DNA of 64,000 bases. Source: Streptomyces sp. CoH27 (GTDB taxonomy: Bacteria > Actinomycetota > Actinomycetes > Streptomycetales > Streptomycetaceae). Positions 43,260 to 51,629 of this stretch are shown piece by piece (positions within the stretch are counted from its first letter, which is position 1; the number at the start of each line of letters is the position of its first letter). A program made the position numbers and the translations under genes. The notes beneath the pieces were generated by a model, which made no database searches, was not told where the DNA came from, and was given only the letters and a program-made list of their open reading frames with translations. The DNA lies in contig NZ_JAIQYY010000007.1 of assembly GCF_020181035.1 (NCBI RefSeq), forward strand, positions 18,701-82,700, in the 5' to 3' direction.

Positions 43260-43396
43260 GGCGATCAGTCTGGGCCCTGTGTCGAGCCCCTTGCAAACCT
43301 CGAATGGATGAATTCCTCCATAGATAGCTTGTGATGGAGGCGTGCCCTCGCTACCTTCCGTGACGTATCGATCACACAGCAGTGGAGGTGCGCGGC

Positions 43397-44110
43397 ATGA
43401 CCGCCCCCGAGAAACCCCTGCGTCACGACCGTCTCGACTACACCCCGTTCCCCAGGAGCGTGACCCTGGCCCGCCGAAGAGCCCACCGGCTCCTCGCCGA
43501 GTGGGGTCACCCCGAACTCGCCGCTGACGTGGCCCTGTTGGTCTCCGAGCTGGGCGGTAACGCCGTACTCCACGGATGCCTGCGCGACCGACTCTTCCGC
43601 GTCGAACTGACCCTCACCGAGCGGGCCGTACGGATCTCCGTGTCCGACCCGAAGGGCGAGTTACGGCCGAGCCCGCGCGTCGCGGTGGAAGGCGACATGT
43701 TCGGGCGCGGACTCCTCATCGTGCGGGAGGTCGCCGACCGATGGGGCGTAAGGGAACTCGCCGTCGGCAAGACGGTCTGGTGCGAGCTGGACGTCGTACG
43801 CCAGGTGGCCCCGGCCGACTACGGTGAGCCCGGACAATCCGCGCACCAAGGGAGGACAACGATGGCCGAACCGCTCAGGACCTTCGTAGGCGGCGTCGAG
43901 GTCGAAGTCCCCAACAGCATCCCCGACATCCGCGCGGCCCTCCCCGAGGAGCGCCGCGAGGAGTTCGACCGGGCCATCAACGGGGCCGGAGTGTATGAGA
44001 TCCACGCTGTCATGCGGCACTGGATGCTGGAAGCCGTACCCGATCCCGAGGCCGAAGCGCTGCTGACGCGACTCGCCGCCGACGAGGCCGAGAGGCGGGG
44101 CGTCGCTTGA
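43397..44110 (+). CDS. HATPase-c protein fused in frame to an antitoxin-like segment
   Basis: 237 aa in one uninterrupted frame. Residues 1-~140 are an anti-sigma/RsbW-like ATP-binding domain: VALLVSELGGNAVLHG (N box), VSDPKGELRP (degenerate G1), GRGLLIVREVADRWGV (G2). Then a GQSAHQGRTTMAEPL junction, and residues ~155-237 form a small acidic/helical segment (PNSIPDIRAALPEERREEF, EAEALLTRLAADEAERRG) like RelB/DUF6247-type antitoxins. A strong ribosome site GGAGG at 43851-43856 precedes an internal ATG at 43862, so the second part can also be made alone. The ATG at 43397 has GGAGG 8 bases upstream. The toxin-like gene follows with TTGA overlap. Confidence 0.8.
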   Translation: MTAPEKPLRHDRLDYTPFPRSVTLARRRAHRLLAEWGHPELAADVALLVSELGGNAVLHGCLRDRLFRVELTLTERAVRISVSDPKGELRPSPRVAVEGDMFGRGLLIVREVADRWGVRELAVGKTVWCELDVVRQVAPADYGEPGQSAHQGRTTMAEPLRTFVGGVEVEVPNSIPDIRAALPEERREEFDRAINGAGVYEIHAVMRHWMLEAVPDPEAEALLTRLAADEAERRGVA

Positions 44111-44349
44111 GCTACCGCATCGCCTACGCGCCGCCGGCCGATGACACCCTGGCCAAGATGCGGAATGCCGAGGCGTTCAAGAGCGCGATGGCGCGGACCC
44201 TCGGCCGCGATCCCTACGGGCACGGATCGACCGCCGTCCAGGGCGATCGCGACCGTCGCGAGGCGACCGTTCTGGGCGCCATCGTGCTCTACTACGTCTC
44301 CGGCTCGGTTCTCACCGTCACCGTGGTCAGGCTGGTTCCCGGACTGTGA
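44107..44349 (+). CDS. RelE/ParE-like toxin
   Basis: 80 aa. Short beta/alpha protein: YRIAYAPPADDTLAKM, AMARTLGRDPYG, ATVLGAIVLYYVSGSVLTVT, VVRLVPGL. The final strand with a basic residue followed by hydrophobics is typical of RelE-fold toxins; catalytic residues cannot be assigned surely. The TTG start overlaps the upstream TGA (TTGA), so it is translationally coupled to the antitoxin-like segment, the usual type II arrangement. A strong terminator follows. Confidence 0.7.
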   Translation: MSYRIAYAPPADDTLAKMRNAEAFKSAMARTLGRDPYGHGSTAVQGDRDRREATVLGAIVLYYVSGSVLTVTVVRLVPGL

Positions 44350-44353
44350 GCAA

Positions 44354-44383
44354 CGGCCGCCCGGTCCCCGGACCGGGCGGCCG
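44354..44383. terminator. Terminator hairpin after the toxin gene
   Basis: CGGCCGCCCGGTCC (44354-44367) and GGACCGGGCGGCCG (44370-44383), nearly perfect dyad with loop CCGG-like centre, between convergent genes. Confidence 0.78.
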
Positions 44384-44402
44384 TGTCCCGTACCCGGCTG
44401 GC

Positions 44403-46055
44403 TCAGTTGACGTTGACCGCGCTCCACGCCGCCGCCACCGCGTTGTACTCCGTACTCCCCGCGCCGTACAGATCCCTCGCGGCGTTGAGGGTCGCCGTCC
44501 GCGCACCCGCGTAGTTGGTCGAGGACGTCATGTAGACCGTCAGCGCCCGGTACCAGATCTGGGCGACCTTGTCGCGGCCGATGCCGGTGACCGTGGAGCC
44601 GTTGTACGTCGGCGAGTTGTAGCTGACGCCGTTGATGGTCTTCGGGTCGCTGCCCTCCGCCAGGAGATAGGCGAAGTGGTTGGCGACACCGGAGGAGTAG
44701 TGGACGTCGAGATTCCCGACCGACGAACTCCAGTAGTCCGCCGAGTTGCCGTCCTTCGACGGCTGGTCCATGTAGCGCAGGGCGGTCTTGCCGAAGCCGG
44801 ACTTCACGATCTTCTCGCCGATGAGGTAGTCACCGGGGTCGGAGGGGCTGTTCGCGTACCACTCGACCATCGTGCCGAGGATGTCGGAGGTGGCCTCGTT
44901 GAGTCCGCCGGACTCGCCCGAGTAGGTCAGCGCGGCCGTCTTGGCCGTGACGCCGTGGGTCATCTCGTGCCCGGCGACATCGAGTGCGACCAGCGGGCCG
45001 AAGGTGGTTCCGTCACCGTCGCCGTACGTCATGCAGAAGCAACTGTCGTCCCAGAAGGCGTTGTTGTAGCTGTTGCCGTAGTGGACGCGGTTGAACGAGC
45101 CCTTGCCGTCGCCGGCGATGCCGTTGCGGCCCAGGATGTTCTTGTAGAAGTCCCAGGTCATGTTGGTGCCGTACTGGGCGTCGACGGCGGCTGATGCGCG
45201 GTCGGAGGTGGTGCCGTTGCCCCAGTGGTTGTCGGAGTCCGTGAACACCGTCGCCGGCGCCCGGCTGATGCAGATCCCGAAGATGCACAGGTCGGTCTGG
45301 TTCGCCGCGTCACCGGTGTAGGTGCCGCCGCGCGTCGGGTCGGTGAGGTTGTACGACGATCCCGACGGGGTCGTCTGCAGCGGCACCGTCCCGCTGTACA
45401 GCGACCGGCCGTCGCCGGCGGCGGTCTCGATGCTGTCCCAGGCGTCGATCTGCCGGCCGGTGCGGGCGTCGGTGAGTACCGTGCGGGCGACCGGGTTGCC
45501 GAGCGAGTCCCGGCCGACCGCGTTGGTGCGCCAGGCCAGCTTCGGGGTGCCGTGCAGGGCGTCGACGATCAGCTCCGGCTTGGCCTTCACCTGCTTCAGC
45601 GCGTTCCCGAGGTGGACGGCGCGCAGGGCGTTCACGGCGAGGTCGGCGGCCTTCGGAGCGGATATCTCCGGGGTGACGGAGGCGAGGGATATCGTGCTCC
45701 GGGTCGCCCGGTCGGCGCCGCGGTAGCTGCCGTCCTTCTGCAGGTGGACCACGAAGTCACTGCCCAGTACCGGGAGTCGGCGGTAGGTGCGGTCGTAGCG
45801 GACGTGCTGGGTGCCGTCCTTGTCCACGATCACGTCACGGACGCTGGTGCTCTCGGCGGAGGTCAGGCCCAGGCCGGCGGCGTGGGCCAGGAGTGCCGAG
45901 GCCGCGTTCTGGATCGCGCCCGCCCTGGTCGGTCTCGGGTCGGCGTGGGCGGTGGGGGAGAGGGCGACGGTCAGCAGGGTCGCGGTGGTGAGGGCGACAC
46001 CGGCGGTGGTGGTGAGGCGGCGGGATCCTCGGACGTGCTGCCGTATCCGGGTCAT
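44403..46055 (-). CDS. Thermolysin-like (M4) secreted metalloprotease
   Basis: 550 aa preproenzyme. Signal peptide ending TLLTVALSPTAHA; propeptide with FTP/PepSY-like segments (VRYDRTYRRLPVLGSDFVVH, PKLAWRTNAVGRDSLG); mature domain with zinc site VAGHEMTHGV and glutamate in GGLNEATSDILG 20 residues on, then the His in NLDVHYSSGVANHFAYLL. C-terminal half all-helical as in thermolysin. Extracellular neutral protease. ATG at 46055 (MTRIRQHVRG); upstream frame is out of bias. Monocistronic. Confidence 0.95.
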   Translation of the reverse strand: MTRIRQHVRGSRRLTTTAGVALTTATLLTVALSPTAHADPRPTRAGAIQNAASALLAHAAGLGLTSAESTSVRDVIVDKDGTQHVRYDRTYRRLPVLGSDFVVHLQKDGSYRGADRATRSTISLASVTPEISAPKAADLAVNALRAVHLGNALKQVKAKPELIVDALHGTPKLAWRTNAVGRDSLGNPVARTVLTDARTGRQIDAWDSIETAAGDGRSLYSGTVPLQTTPSGSSYNLTDPTRGGTYTGDAANQTDLCIFGICISRAPATVFTDSDNHWGNGTTSDRASAAVDAQYGTNMTWDFYKNILGRNGIAGDGKGSFNRVHYGNSYNNAFWDDSCFCMTYGDGDGTTFGPLVALDVAGHEMTHGVTAKTAALTYSGESGGLNEATSDILGTMVEWYANSPSDPGDYLIGEKIVKSGFGKTALRYMDQPSKDGNSADYWSSSVGNLDVHYSSGVANHFAYLLAEGSDPKTINGVSYNSPTYNGSTVTGIGRDKVAQIWYRALTVYMTSSTNYAGARTATLNAARDLYGAGSTEYNAVAAAWSAVNVN

Positions 46056-46190
46056 CTGTCTCCTTGGGAAGGCGCCAGTAGGTGTGGGGATGGCGCTGAT
46101 GACGACAGATTTAAGTGGGCATGACAAGGCGTGTCCATAGCGCCTCTGTGGGGATGTGTGAGAACCGGACGGGGATACAGAATCGCTTCC

Positions 46191-46622
46191 GTGATCACTC
46201 CGCACCCCGGGTCCCCGCTGCCCTTCTTCGTCTACGGCACCCTGCGCCCCGGCGAGGCCAACCACGACCTGTTCCTGCGGGGCCGCACCACCGCCGAGGA
46301 ACCCGCCCGCCTCCCGGACGCGGCGCTCTACGACGGCCCCGGCTACCCCTACGCCGTCGACGCACCGGGCAGCGAGGTCCGGGGCGAACTGGTCACCGCC
46401 CGCCCGGAGTCGTACGACACCCTGCTCACCGCGCTGGACCGGCTGGAGGAGTACATCCCGGGCGACCCCCGCAACCTCTACGAACGCGTCAGCCGCCCCG
46501 TCCTGCGCGCCGACGGCACCACCACCCCCGCCTGGGTCTACCTCGCCGCCCCGCGCATCGCCGCCCACCTGCGCGCCACCGGCACCCGCATCGAGACCGG
46601 CGACTGGCTGGCCCGCGGCTGA
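46191..46622 (+). CDS. Gamma-glutamylcyclotransferase-fold protein
   Basis: 143 aa. FFVYGTLRPGEANHDLF is the substrate-binding loop of GGCT/AIG2-like proteins and the glutamate in LDRLEEYIPGDP is the likely catalytic acid. Such proteins cyclise gamma-glutamyl amines or repair similar conjugates. The GTG at 46191 starts the conserved sequence. Ends one base before the convergent NAT gene. Confidence 0.85.
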   Translation: MITPHPGSPLPFFVYGTLRPGEANHDLFLRGRTTAEEPARLPDAALYDGPGYPYAVDAPGSEVRGELVTARPESYDTLLTALDRLEEYIPGDPRNLYERVSRPVLRADGTTTPAWVYLAAPRIAAHLRATGTRIETGDWLARG

Positions 46623-46623
46623 C

Positions 46624-47454
46624 TCAGCCCAGCAGCGTCAGCCCCTCCGGCACGGTGATCCCGAACTCCTCCTCCACCACGCGCCGCGCCTCCTCCTCGT
46701 CCGACAGCTTGTGCTCGGTCACGGTCCCGTCGGCGCGGGTCTCGGTCAACCGGTCGCCGTCCAGGGCGAGATGACGCTCGGCGGTGGTCCGCTGGAGATA
46801 CGGGCGCCGGGTGAAGGGGGAGCGGGGATTGGTGCCGACGTGCCAGTTGAACACCTCGTAGTCGGAGGCGGCGAACGGCTCCAGGGTGAACGCGTACTGG
46901 CCCACCCAGGCCCCCTCCTGACGGTCGTACGCCTGCAACTCCAGGAGCTCCAGGGGCCCTTCGGACGGCAGCGGCAGCAGCCTGTGCCGGCGGCCGGCGC
47001 CCTCCGACTCGGTGCCGGTGATCAGCGGGATCGGTACCAGGAGCGAGCCGGACGCGCCGAAGCCCACGTCCGCCAGATACGGCTCCGGCTCACCCGGGAC
47101 CTCGACCCGCAGCATCATGTGGGTGCGCGGCCGGCTCCAGGGCGTCGGGGCGCCCAGTACCACCCGCGCGGCCAGCCCGCCGACCCGGAAGCCGAGGGCC
47201 TCCAGGGCGAGCCACATCAGCGTGTTGTGCTCGTAGCAGTAGCCGCCACGCGGACCGTGGATCATCTTCGCCATGAGATCGCCGGGCGCCAGCGAAGGCG
47301 CCCGGCCGCTCAGCGGGTCCAGGTTCTCGAACGGCAGCGACAGCGCGTGCGCCAGGTGGACGCCCCGCAGCGTCTCCAGGCCGGGCTGTCGGCCGCCCTG
47401 CCGGCCGATGCGGTCCAGGTAGGCGTCGAGGTCGAACTGTTCGATGGCAGCCAT
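46624..47454 (-). CDS. nat: Arylamine N-acetyltransferase
   Basis: 276 aa. Catalytic triad visible: Cys in RGGYCYEHN, His in RPRTHMMLRV, Asp in YLADVGFGA. Transfers acetyl from acetyl-CoA to arylamines or arylhydrazines; in actinomycetes may acylate secondary metabolites. Cytoplasmic. Single gene. Confidence 0.93.
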   Translation of the reverse strand: MAAIEQFDLDAYLDRIGRQGGRQPGLETLRGVHLAHALSLPFENLDPLSGRAPSLAPGDLMAKMIHGPRGGYCYEHNTLMWLALEALGFRVGGLAARVVLGAPTPWSRPRTHMMLRVEVPGEPEPYLADVGFGASGSLLVPIPLITGTESEGAGRRHRLLPLPSEGPLELLELQAYDRQEGAWVGQYAFTLEPFAASDYEVFNWHVGTNPRSPFTRRPYLQRTTAERHLALDGDRLTETRADGTVTEHKLSDEEEARRVVEEEFGITVPEGLTLLG

Positions 47455-47495
47455 ACCGGCAATCTACGTCAGCCGGTCACCCGCCGGAGCTCGGG

Positions 47496-49787
47496 TCAGG
47501 TGGCCTCGGCCGCCGTCTCCACCCGTACCGCGCACGACTTGAACTCCGGCATCCGGGACGTCGGGTCGAGCGCCGGGTTGGTCAGGGTGTTGGCGCGGCC
47601 CGCGCCCGGCCAGTGGAAGGGCATGAAGAGGGTGTCCGGGCGGATGGCGGAGGTGATCCGGGCGGGCGCGGTGGCCCGGCCCCGGCGGGAGACCACGGTC
47701 ACCGGATCCCCCTCGGCCGCGCCGATCCGGGCCGCGAGCCGGGGGTGCAGCTCCACGAAGGGGCCGGGGGCGGCGGTGTTCAGCTCGGTGACGCGCCGGG
47801 TCTGGGCGCCCGACTGGTACTGCGCGACCACCCGGCCGGTGGTCAGGATCAGGGGGTACTCGGCGTCCGGTTCCTCGGCCGTGGGGCGGTGGGTGACGTT
47901 CGCGAAGCGGGCGCGGCCGTCGTCGGTGGCGAACCGGTCCAGGAAGAGGCGGGGCGTGCCGGGGTGGAGCACGCCGGGGGTCGCTTCGAGGGGCTCCGGA
48001 CCGGCCGTGTCGGAGACGTCCTCGGCGGGCTCCGGTCGGTCTGCTCCGGCACCGGCGACAGAGCGGTCTGCTCCGGCACCGGCGACAGAGCGGTCTGCTC
48101 CGGCACCGGCGACAGAGCGGTCTGCTCCGGCACCGGCGACGGAGCGCTCCGGGCGGCCCGTGCCCGGGCCGGTCTCCGCCGGTTCCGGGCACGGCCAGAA
48201 CACCCCGTCCTCCTCCGCCAGCCGCCGGTAGGTGATGCCGGAGTAGTCCGCCGGTCCGCCCGCGCTGGCCCGGCGCAGCTCGGTGAAGACCTCCTCGGGG
48301 TCGGTCGGGAAGCCCTTCTCCACACCGAGGCGCGCGGCCAGCTCGTGCAGGACGTACAGGTCGCTGTGGACGCCGGGCGGCGGGGTGACCGCCTGGCGGC
48401 GCAGCAGCACCCGGCCCTCCAGACTGGTCGTCGTGCCCGTCTCCTCCGCCCATTGGGTGACCGGCAGTACGACGTCCGCCAGCTCGGCCGTCTCCGACAG
48501 CACGACGTCACACACGGCAAGGAAATCAAGGGACTTGATGCGTTCCTCGATGTGCGCCGCGCGGGGCGCCGACACCACCGGGTTGGAGCCCATCAGCAGC
48601 AGCGCGCGGATGTCCTTGCCCAGGGCGTCCAGCAGCTCGTACGCGCTGCGCCCCGGCCCCGGCAGGCTGTCCGGTGCGACGCCCCACACCTCGGCCACAT
48701 GCCGCCGGGCCGCCGGGTCGTCCAGCTTGCGGTAGCCGGGCAACTGGTCGGCCTTCTGGCCGTGTTCGCGCCCGCCCTGCCCGTTGCCCTGCCCGGTCAG
48801 ACAGCCGTAGCCGCTGAGCGGCCGCCCCGCGCGCCCCGTCGCCAGGCACAGGTTGATCCACGCACCGACGGTGTCCGTGCCCTTGGACTGCTGCTCCGGC
48901 CCGCGCGCGGTGAGCACCATCGCCGCCTCCGGCTCGCAGAACAGCCGTACGGCCTCGCGCAGTCGGGGAACAGGTACCCCCGTGATCCGCTCCACGTACT
49001 CCGGCCAGTGCGCCATCGCCGCCGCGCGGGCTTCGGCCCAGCCGGTGGTCCGCTCCCGGATGTACGCCTCGTCCGTCCGCCCCTCGGCCACCACCAGGTG
49101 CAACAGGCCCAGAGCCAGGGCGAGATCGGTGCCCGGCCGGGGTGCGAGATGCAGGTCGGCCTGCTCGGCGGTACGGGTCCGGCGCGGGTCGACGACGATC
49201 AACGTGCCGCCGTTCTCGCGCAGTTCGCGGAAGTAGCGCAGCGACGGCGGCATGGTCTCGGCGAGATTGGAGCCGACCAGGATCACGCACCCGGTCTTCG
49301 GGATGTCCGCCAGCGGGAACGGCAGCCCCCGGTCCAGGCCGAACGCCAGCGTGCCGGCGGCCGCGGCGGACGACATGCAGAAGCGGCCGTTGTAGTCGAT
49401 CTGCGAGGTGCCGAGCACCACTCGCGCGAACTTGCCGAGCGTATACGCCTTCTCGTTCGTCAGCCCGCCCCCGCCGAAGACCCCGAGCGCGTCGGCGCCG
49501 TACGCCGCTCGCGTGCTCCCGAGCCGCTCGGCGACCAGGTCCAGGGCCTCCGTCCAGCCGGCCTCCACCAGCCGGCCGTTCCTGCGCACCAGCGGCGAGG
49601 TCAGCCGCACCCCCGGCGCCAGCACCTCGGCGGCCGTACGCCCCTTGCCGCACAGCGCGCCCTGATTGACGGGGAAGTCCGCCCGCTCGGAGACCTCGAC
49701 GCCACCCTCTGCCAGGGGCGTGAGGTTCATTCCGCACTGCAGGGCGCAGTACGGGCAGTGGGTGGGCGTCGAGGAGATGGTGTCCAT
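47496..49787 (-). CDS. nasA: Assimilatory nitrate reductase, molybdopterin catalytic subunit
   Basis: 763 aa. N-terminal [4Fe-4S] ligands CPYCALQC and CGKG, then Mo-bis-MGD domains (GGGGLTNEKAYTLGKFARVV, RFCMSSAAAAGTLAFGLD with the probable Mo-ligand Cys, GCVILVGSNLAETMP, YGCLTGQGNGQGGREHGQK) and the C-terminal MopB_CT domain (LILTTGRVVAQYQSGAQTRR, DTLFMPFHWPG). No FAD domain, so an external reductase such as the 36623 flavoprotein is needed. Residues ~545-585 are an unusual repeat (SVAGAGADR x4) from a 27-bp minisatellite. In S. coelicolor nasA is a GlnR/NnaR target (established); only two GTAAC half-sites with non-standard spacing are visible upstream. Confidence 0.93.
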   Translation of the reverse strand: MDTISSTPTHCPYCALQCGMNLTPLAEGGVEVSERADFPVNQGALCGKGRTAAEVLAPGVRLTSPLVRRNGRLVEAGWTEALDLVAERLGSTRAAYGADALGVFGGGGLTNEKAYTLGKFARVVLGTSQIDYNGRFCMSSAAAAGTLAFGLDRGLPFPLADIPKTGCVILVGSNLAETMPPSLRYFRELRENGGTLIVVDPRRTRTAEQADLHLAPRPGTDLALALGLLHLVVAEGRTDEAYIRERTTGWAEARAAAMAHWPEYVERITGVPVPRLREAVRLFCEPEAAMVLTARGPEQQSKGTDTVGAWINLCLATGRAGRPLSGYGCLTGQGNGQGGREHGQKADQLPGYRKLDDPAARRHVAEVWGVAPDSLPGPGRSAYELLDALGKDIRALLLMGSNPVVSAPRAAHIEERIKSLDFLAVCDVVLSETAELADVVLPVTQWAEETGTTTSLEGRVLLRRQAVTPPPGVHSDLYVLHELAARLGVEKGFPTDPEEVFTELRRASAGGPADYSGITYRRLAEEDGVFWPCPEPAETGPGTGRPERSVAGAGADRSVAGAGADRSVAGAGADRSVAGAGADRPEPAEDVSDTAGPEPLEATPGVLHPGTPRLFLDRFATDDGRARFANVTHRPTAEEPDAEYPLILTTGRVVAQYQSGAQTRRVTELNTAAPGPFVELHPRLAARIGAAEGDPVTVVSRRGRATAPARITSAIRPDTLFMPFHWPGAGRANTLTNPALDPTSRMPEFKSCAVRVETAAEAT
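48040..48147. repeat. 27-bp minisatellite inside nasA
   Basis: Four tandem 27-bp units beginning TCTGCTCCGGCACCGGCGAC at 48040, 48067, 48094 and 48121; the last is imperfect. Encodes four SVAGAGADR units in an exposed linker of the nitrate reductase; length is divisible by three so the frame is kept. Confidence 0.92.
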
Positions 49788-49900
49788 GCCGTCCAGCGTG
49801 CTTCCGGCGTGTTACGGCACCGGACCACTGCCGGTTACACGCCAGGGACGCCGGCCTCCCCACCCGGCCCGGCCCGCGGTGAGAATGCCCGCGGTGCGGA

Positions 49901-50575
49901 TCACCGCGCTGCCAGCGCCCGTGCGACCCCCGTCTCCTTCGGCCCGAGGAACTCCGGGTCCGGATGGAACACGGTGTCCAGCGCCGCCTTGCCTGCCGCG
50001 AAGACCTCGCGGGTGCCGCCGTAGAACCAGGTCACGTCGTGCTTCTCGTCGACCCCGACGCCGTACGCGTCGATCCCCGCCGCCTCGCACAGGGCCACGG
50101 CCCGCCGGATGTGGAAGCCCTGGCTGACCAGCACGGCCCGGTCCACCCCGAAGATCTCCCGGGCCCGTACACAGGAGTCCCAGGTGTCGAACCCGGCGTA
50201 GTCGCGGACGACCCGCTCGCCCGGCACCCCGTGCCGGGTCAGATAGGCGCGCATGGCGTCGGGCTCGTCGTAGTCCTTCCGGCTGTTGTCGCCGGTGACG
50301 AGGAGGACCTTCACCCGCCCCTCCCTGTACAGGGTCGCGGCCGCGTCCAGCCGGTTCGCCAGGTACGGCGACGGCTGCCCGTTCCACAGCCCCGCCCCGA
50401 AGACCACGGCGACCGGTGCGGCGGGCGCGTCGGCGGTCGTCCGCAGCCGGTCCGCCGTGGACACGTACAGCCAGGTCACCGGCAGCAGCGCCAGCACACA
50501 CCCGGCCATCACGGCCTGCACCAGCCGCCGCTGCCCGGCACGGGTGCGCGGCAGCCGCGGTCGACGGATCTTCAT
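49901..50575 (-). CDS. YdcF/SanA-family membrane protein (DUF218)
   Basis: 224 aa. One N-terminal membrane segment (VMAGCVLALLPVTWLYV), then a DUF218 domain: VAVVFGAGLWNGQPSPYLANRL, VLLVTGDNSRKDYDEPDAMR, VSQGFHIRRAVALCEAAGI. Close to vancomycin-sensitivity protein SanA. Probably acts in envelope metabolism. The ATG at 50575 follows AAGGGTGGG. Confidence 0.85.
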   Translation of the reverse strand: MKIRRPRLPRTRAGQRRLVQAVMAGCVLALLPVTWLYVSTADRLRTTADAPAAPVAVVFGAGLWNGQPSPYLANRLDAAATLYREGRVKVLLVTGDNSRKDYDEPDAMRAYLTRHGVPGERVVRDYAGFDTWDSCVRAREIFGVDRAVLVSQGFHIRRAVALCEAAGIDAYGVGVDEKHDVTWFYGGTREVFAAGKAALDTVFHPDPEFLGPKETGVARALAAR

Positions 50576-50761
50576 ACGGCCCACCCTTCGGTCCCCCATA
50601 CGGCCCCCATTCGGTCCCGGTGAACGGTTCCGACCATGGAGGACGCTGCCGGCCCCGATCCGGTTCGCCTCACATCGCGCATGCGTACGAGGTGAACCCA
50701 TGGAAAATACCCGTGACGGCCAGGCAACGGCCACGCAACGTACCCTCGCCACCATCGGTCC

Positions 50762-51514
50762 ATGACACCGTCGCACCCGTATTTCGCCCCGGCCCCACCG
50801 GCCCTGGTCCTGGTCGCCCACGGCAGCAGGGACCGGTGCGCGCTCGCGACGGTGACGACGCTCATGGACCGCATACGCGAGCTGCGCCCCGGCCTGGCCG
50901 TCCACCTGGGCCACATCGAACTGAACGAGCCCCTGCTCCCGGACACCCTCGCGGCTCTCGGCGACACCCCCGCCGTCCTGGTGCCGCTCCTGCTCAGCCG
51001 GGGCTACCACGTCAAGCAGGACATCCCCGAGATGGCGGCCACGGCCCGGGTGCGCGCCCGCGTGGCACCCCCGCTGGGCCCGCACTCCCTCCTGGCGGAG
51101 GCCCTCCACGACCGCTTGCTGGAGGCCGGCTGGCCGACGGCCCCGGACGCCGCCGAGCGCCGGGACAGTGCGGTGATCCTCGCGGCAGCGGGCTCCCGCG
51201 ACCCCGACTCGGCCACGGACACCCGCCGCACCGCCCGCCTCCTTGCCACCCGCCTGGGCGTCCCGGTCCTCCCCGCCTACGCCTCGGCGGCGACCCCGAC
51301 CGTCCCGACGGCGCTGCGTGCATTGGCGGCACGCGGCCGACACCGGGTGGCGATCGCGTCGTACTTCACCGCACCGGGGCGTTTCGCGACGCAGTGCGCG
51401 CAGGCAGCGCCGTGGATCGCTGCGGCGCCGCTGGGGAACCATCCGGCGATGGCGCGCTTGATCCTGAACCGTTATGAGGAGAGCGTGTCGACGCCGTGGG
51501 CGGCAGCAGCGTAA
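50762..51514 (+). CDS. Sirohydrochlorin chelatase (CbiX/SirB type)
   Basis: 250 aa, two CbiX-like halves: LVLVAHGSRD (metal-binding His) and LAAAGSRDPDS in the second half, with VPLLLSRGYHVKQDIP as second ligand region. Inserts Fe2+ (or Co2+) into sirohydrochlorin; iron insertion gives siroheme for NirB. Location near the nitrate reductase supports the siroheme role. Single gene. Confidence 0.9.
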   Translation: MTPSHPYFAPAPPALVLVAHGSRDRCALATVTTLMDRIRELRPGLAVHLGHIELNEPLLPDTLAALGDTPAVLVPLLLSRGYHVKQDIPEMAATARVRARVAPPLGPHSLLAEALHDRLLEAGWPTAPDAAERRDSAVILAAAGSRDPDSATDTRRTARLLATRLGVPVLPAYASAATPTVPTALRALAARGRHRVAIASYFTAPGRFATQCAQAAPWIAAAPLGNHPAMARLILNRYEESVSTPWAAAA

Positions 51515-51594
51515 AGGGGCGCGGGGCTGTATCCATGTGCGGCTCCGCCGCGTGGGCGCGAGTAACCACATACAACCTGTAGCCGCGCGATAAC
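51515..51594 (+). repeat. Streptomyces-type intergenic repeat
   Basis: AGGGGCGCGGGGCTGTATCC directly after the CbiX stop, then TGCGGCTCCGCCGCGTGGGC and a GTAGCCGCGCG end. This wording recurs between genes in many Streptomyces genomes as I recall. It can fold (GCGCGGGGCT ... AGCCGCGC) and may terminate transcription. Confidence 0.6.
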
Positions 51595-51629
51595 AGATCC
51601 CGGCAGACGAGTGGGCTTAGTGTCGACCC

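Noticed and set aside
43382..43396. GTG start at 43382 for the HATPase gene
   Set aside because: The ribosome site GGAGG lies inside that extension and is correctly placed for the ATG at 43397.
48040..48147. Possible CRISPR array
   Set aside because: Units are directly tandem, 27 bp, without spacers, and encode an in-frame peptide repeat.
49811..49838. GlnR box before nasA
   Set aside because: Two GTTAC half-sites are spaced 18 bases apart without a GAAAC partner at 6 bases; not the standard layout.
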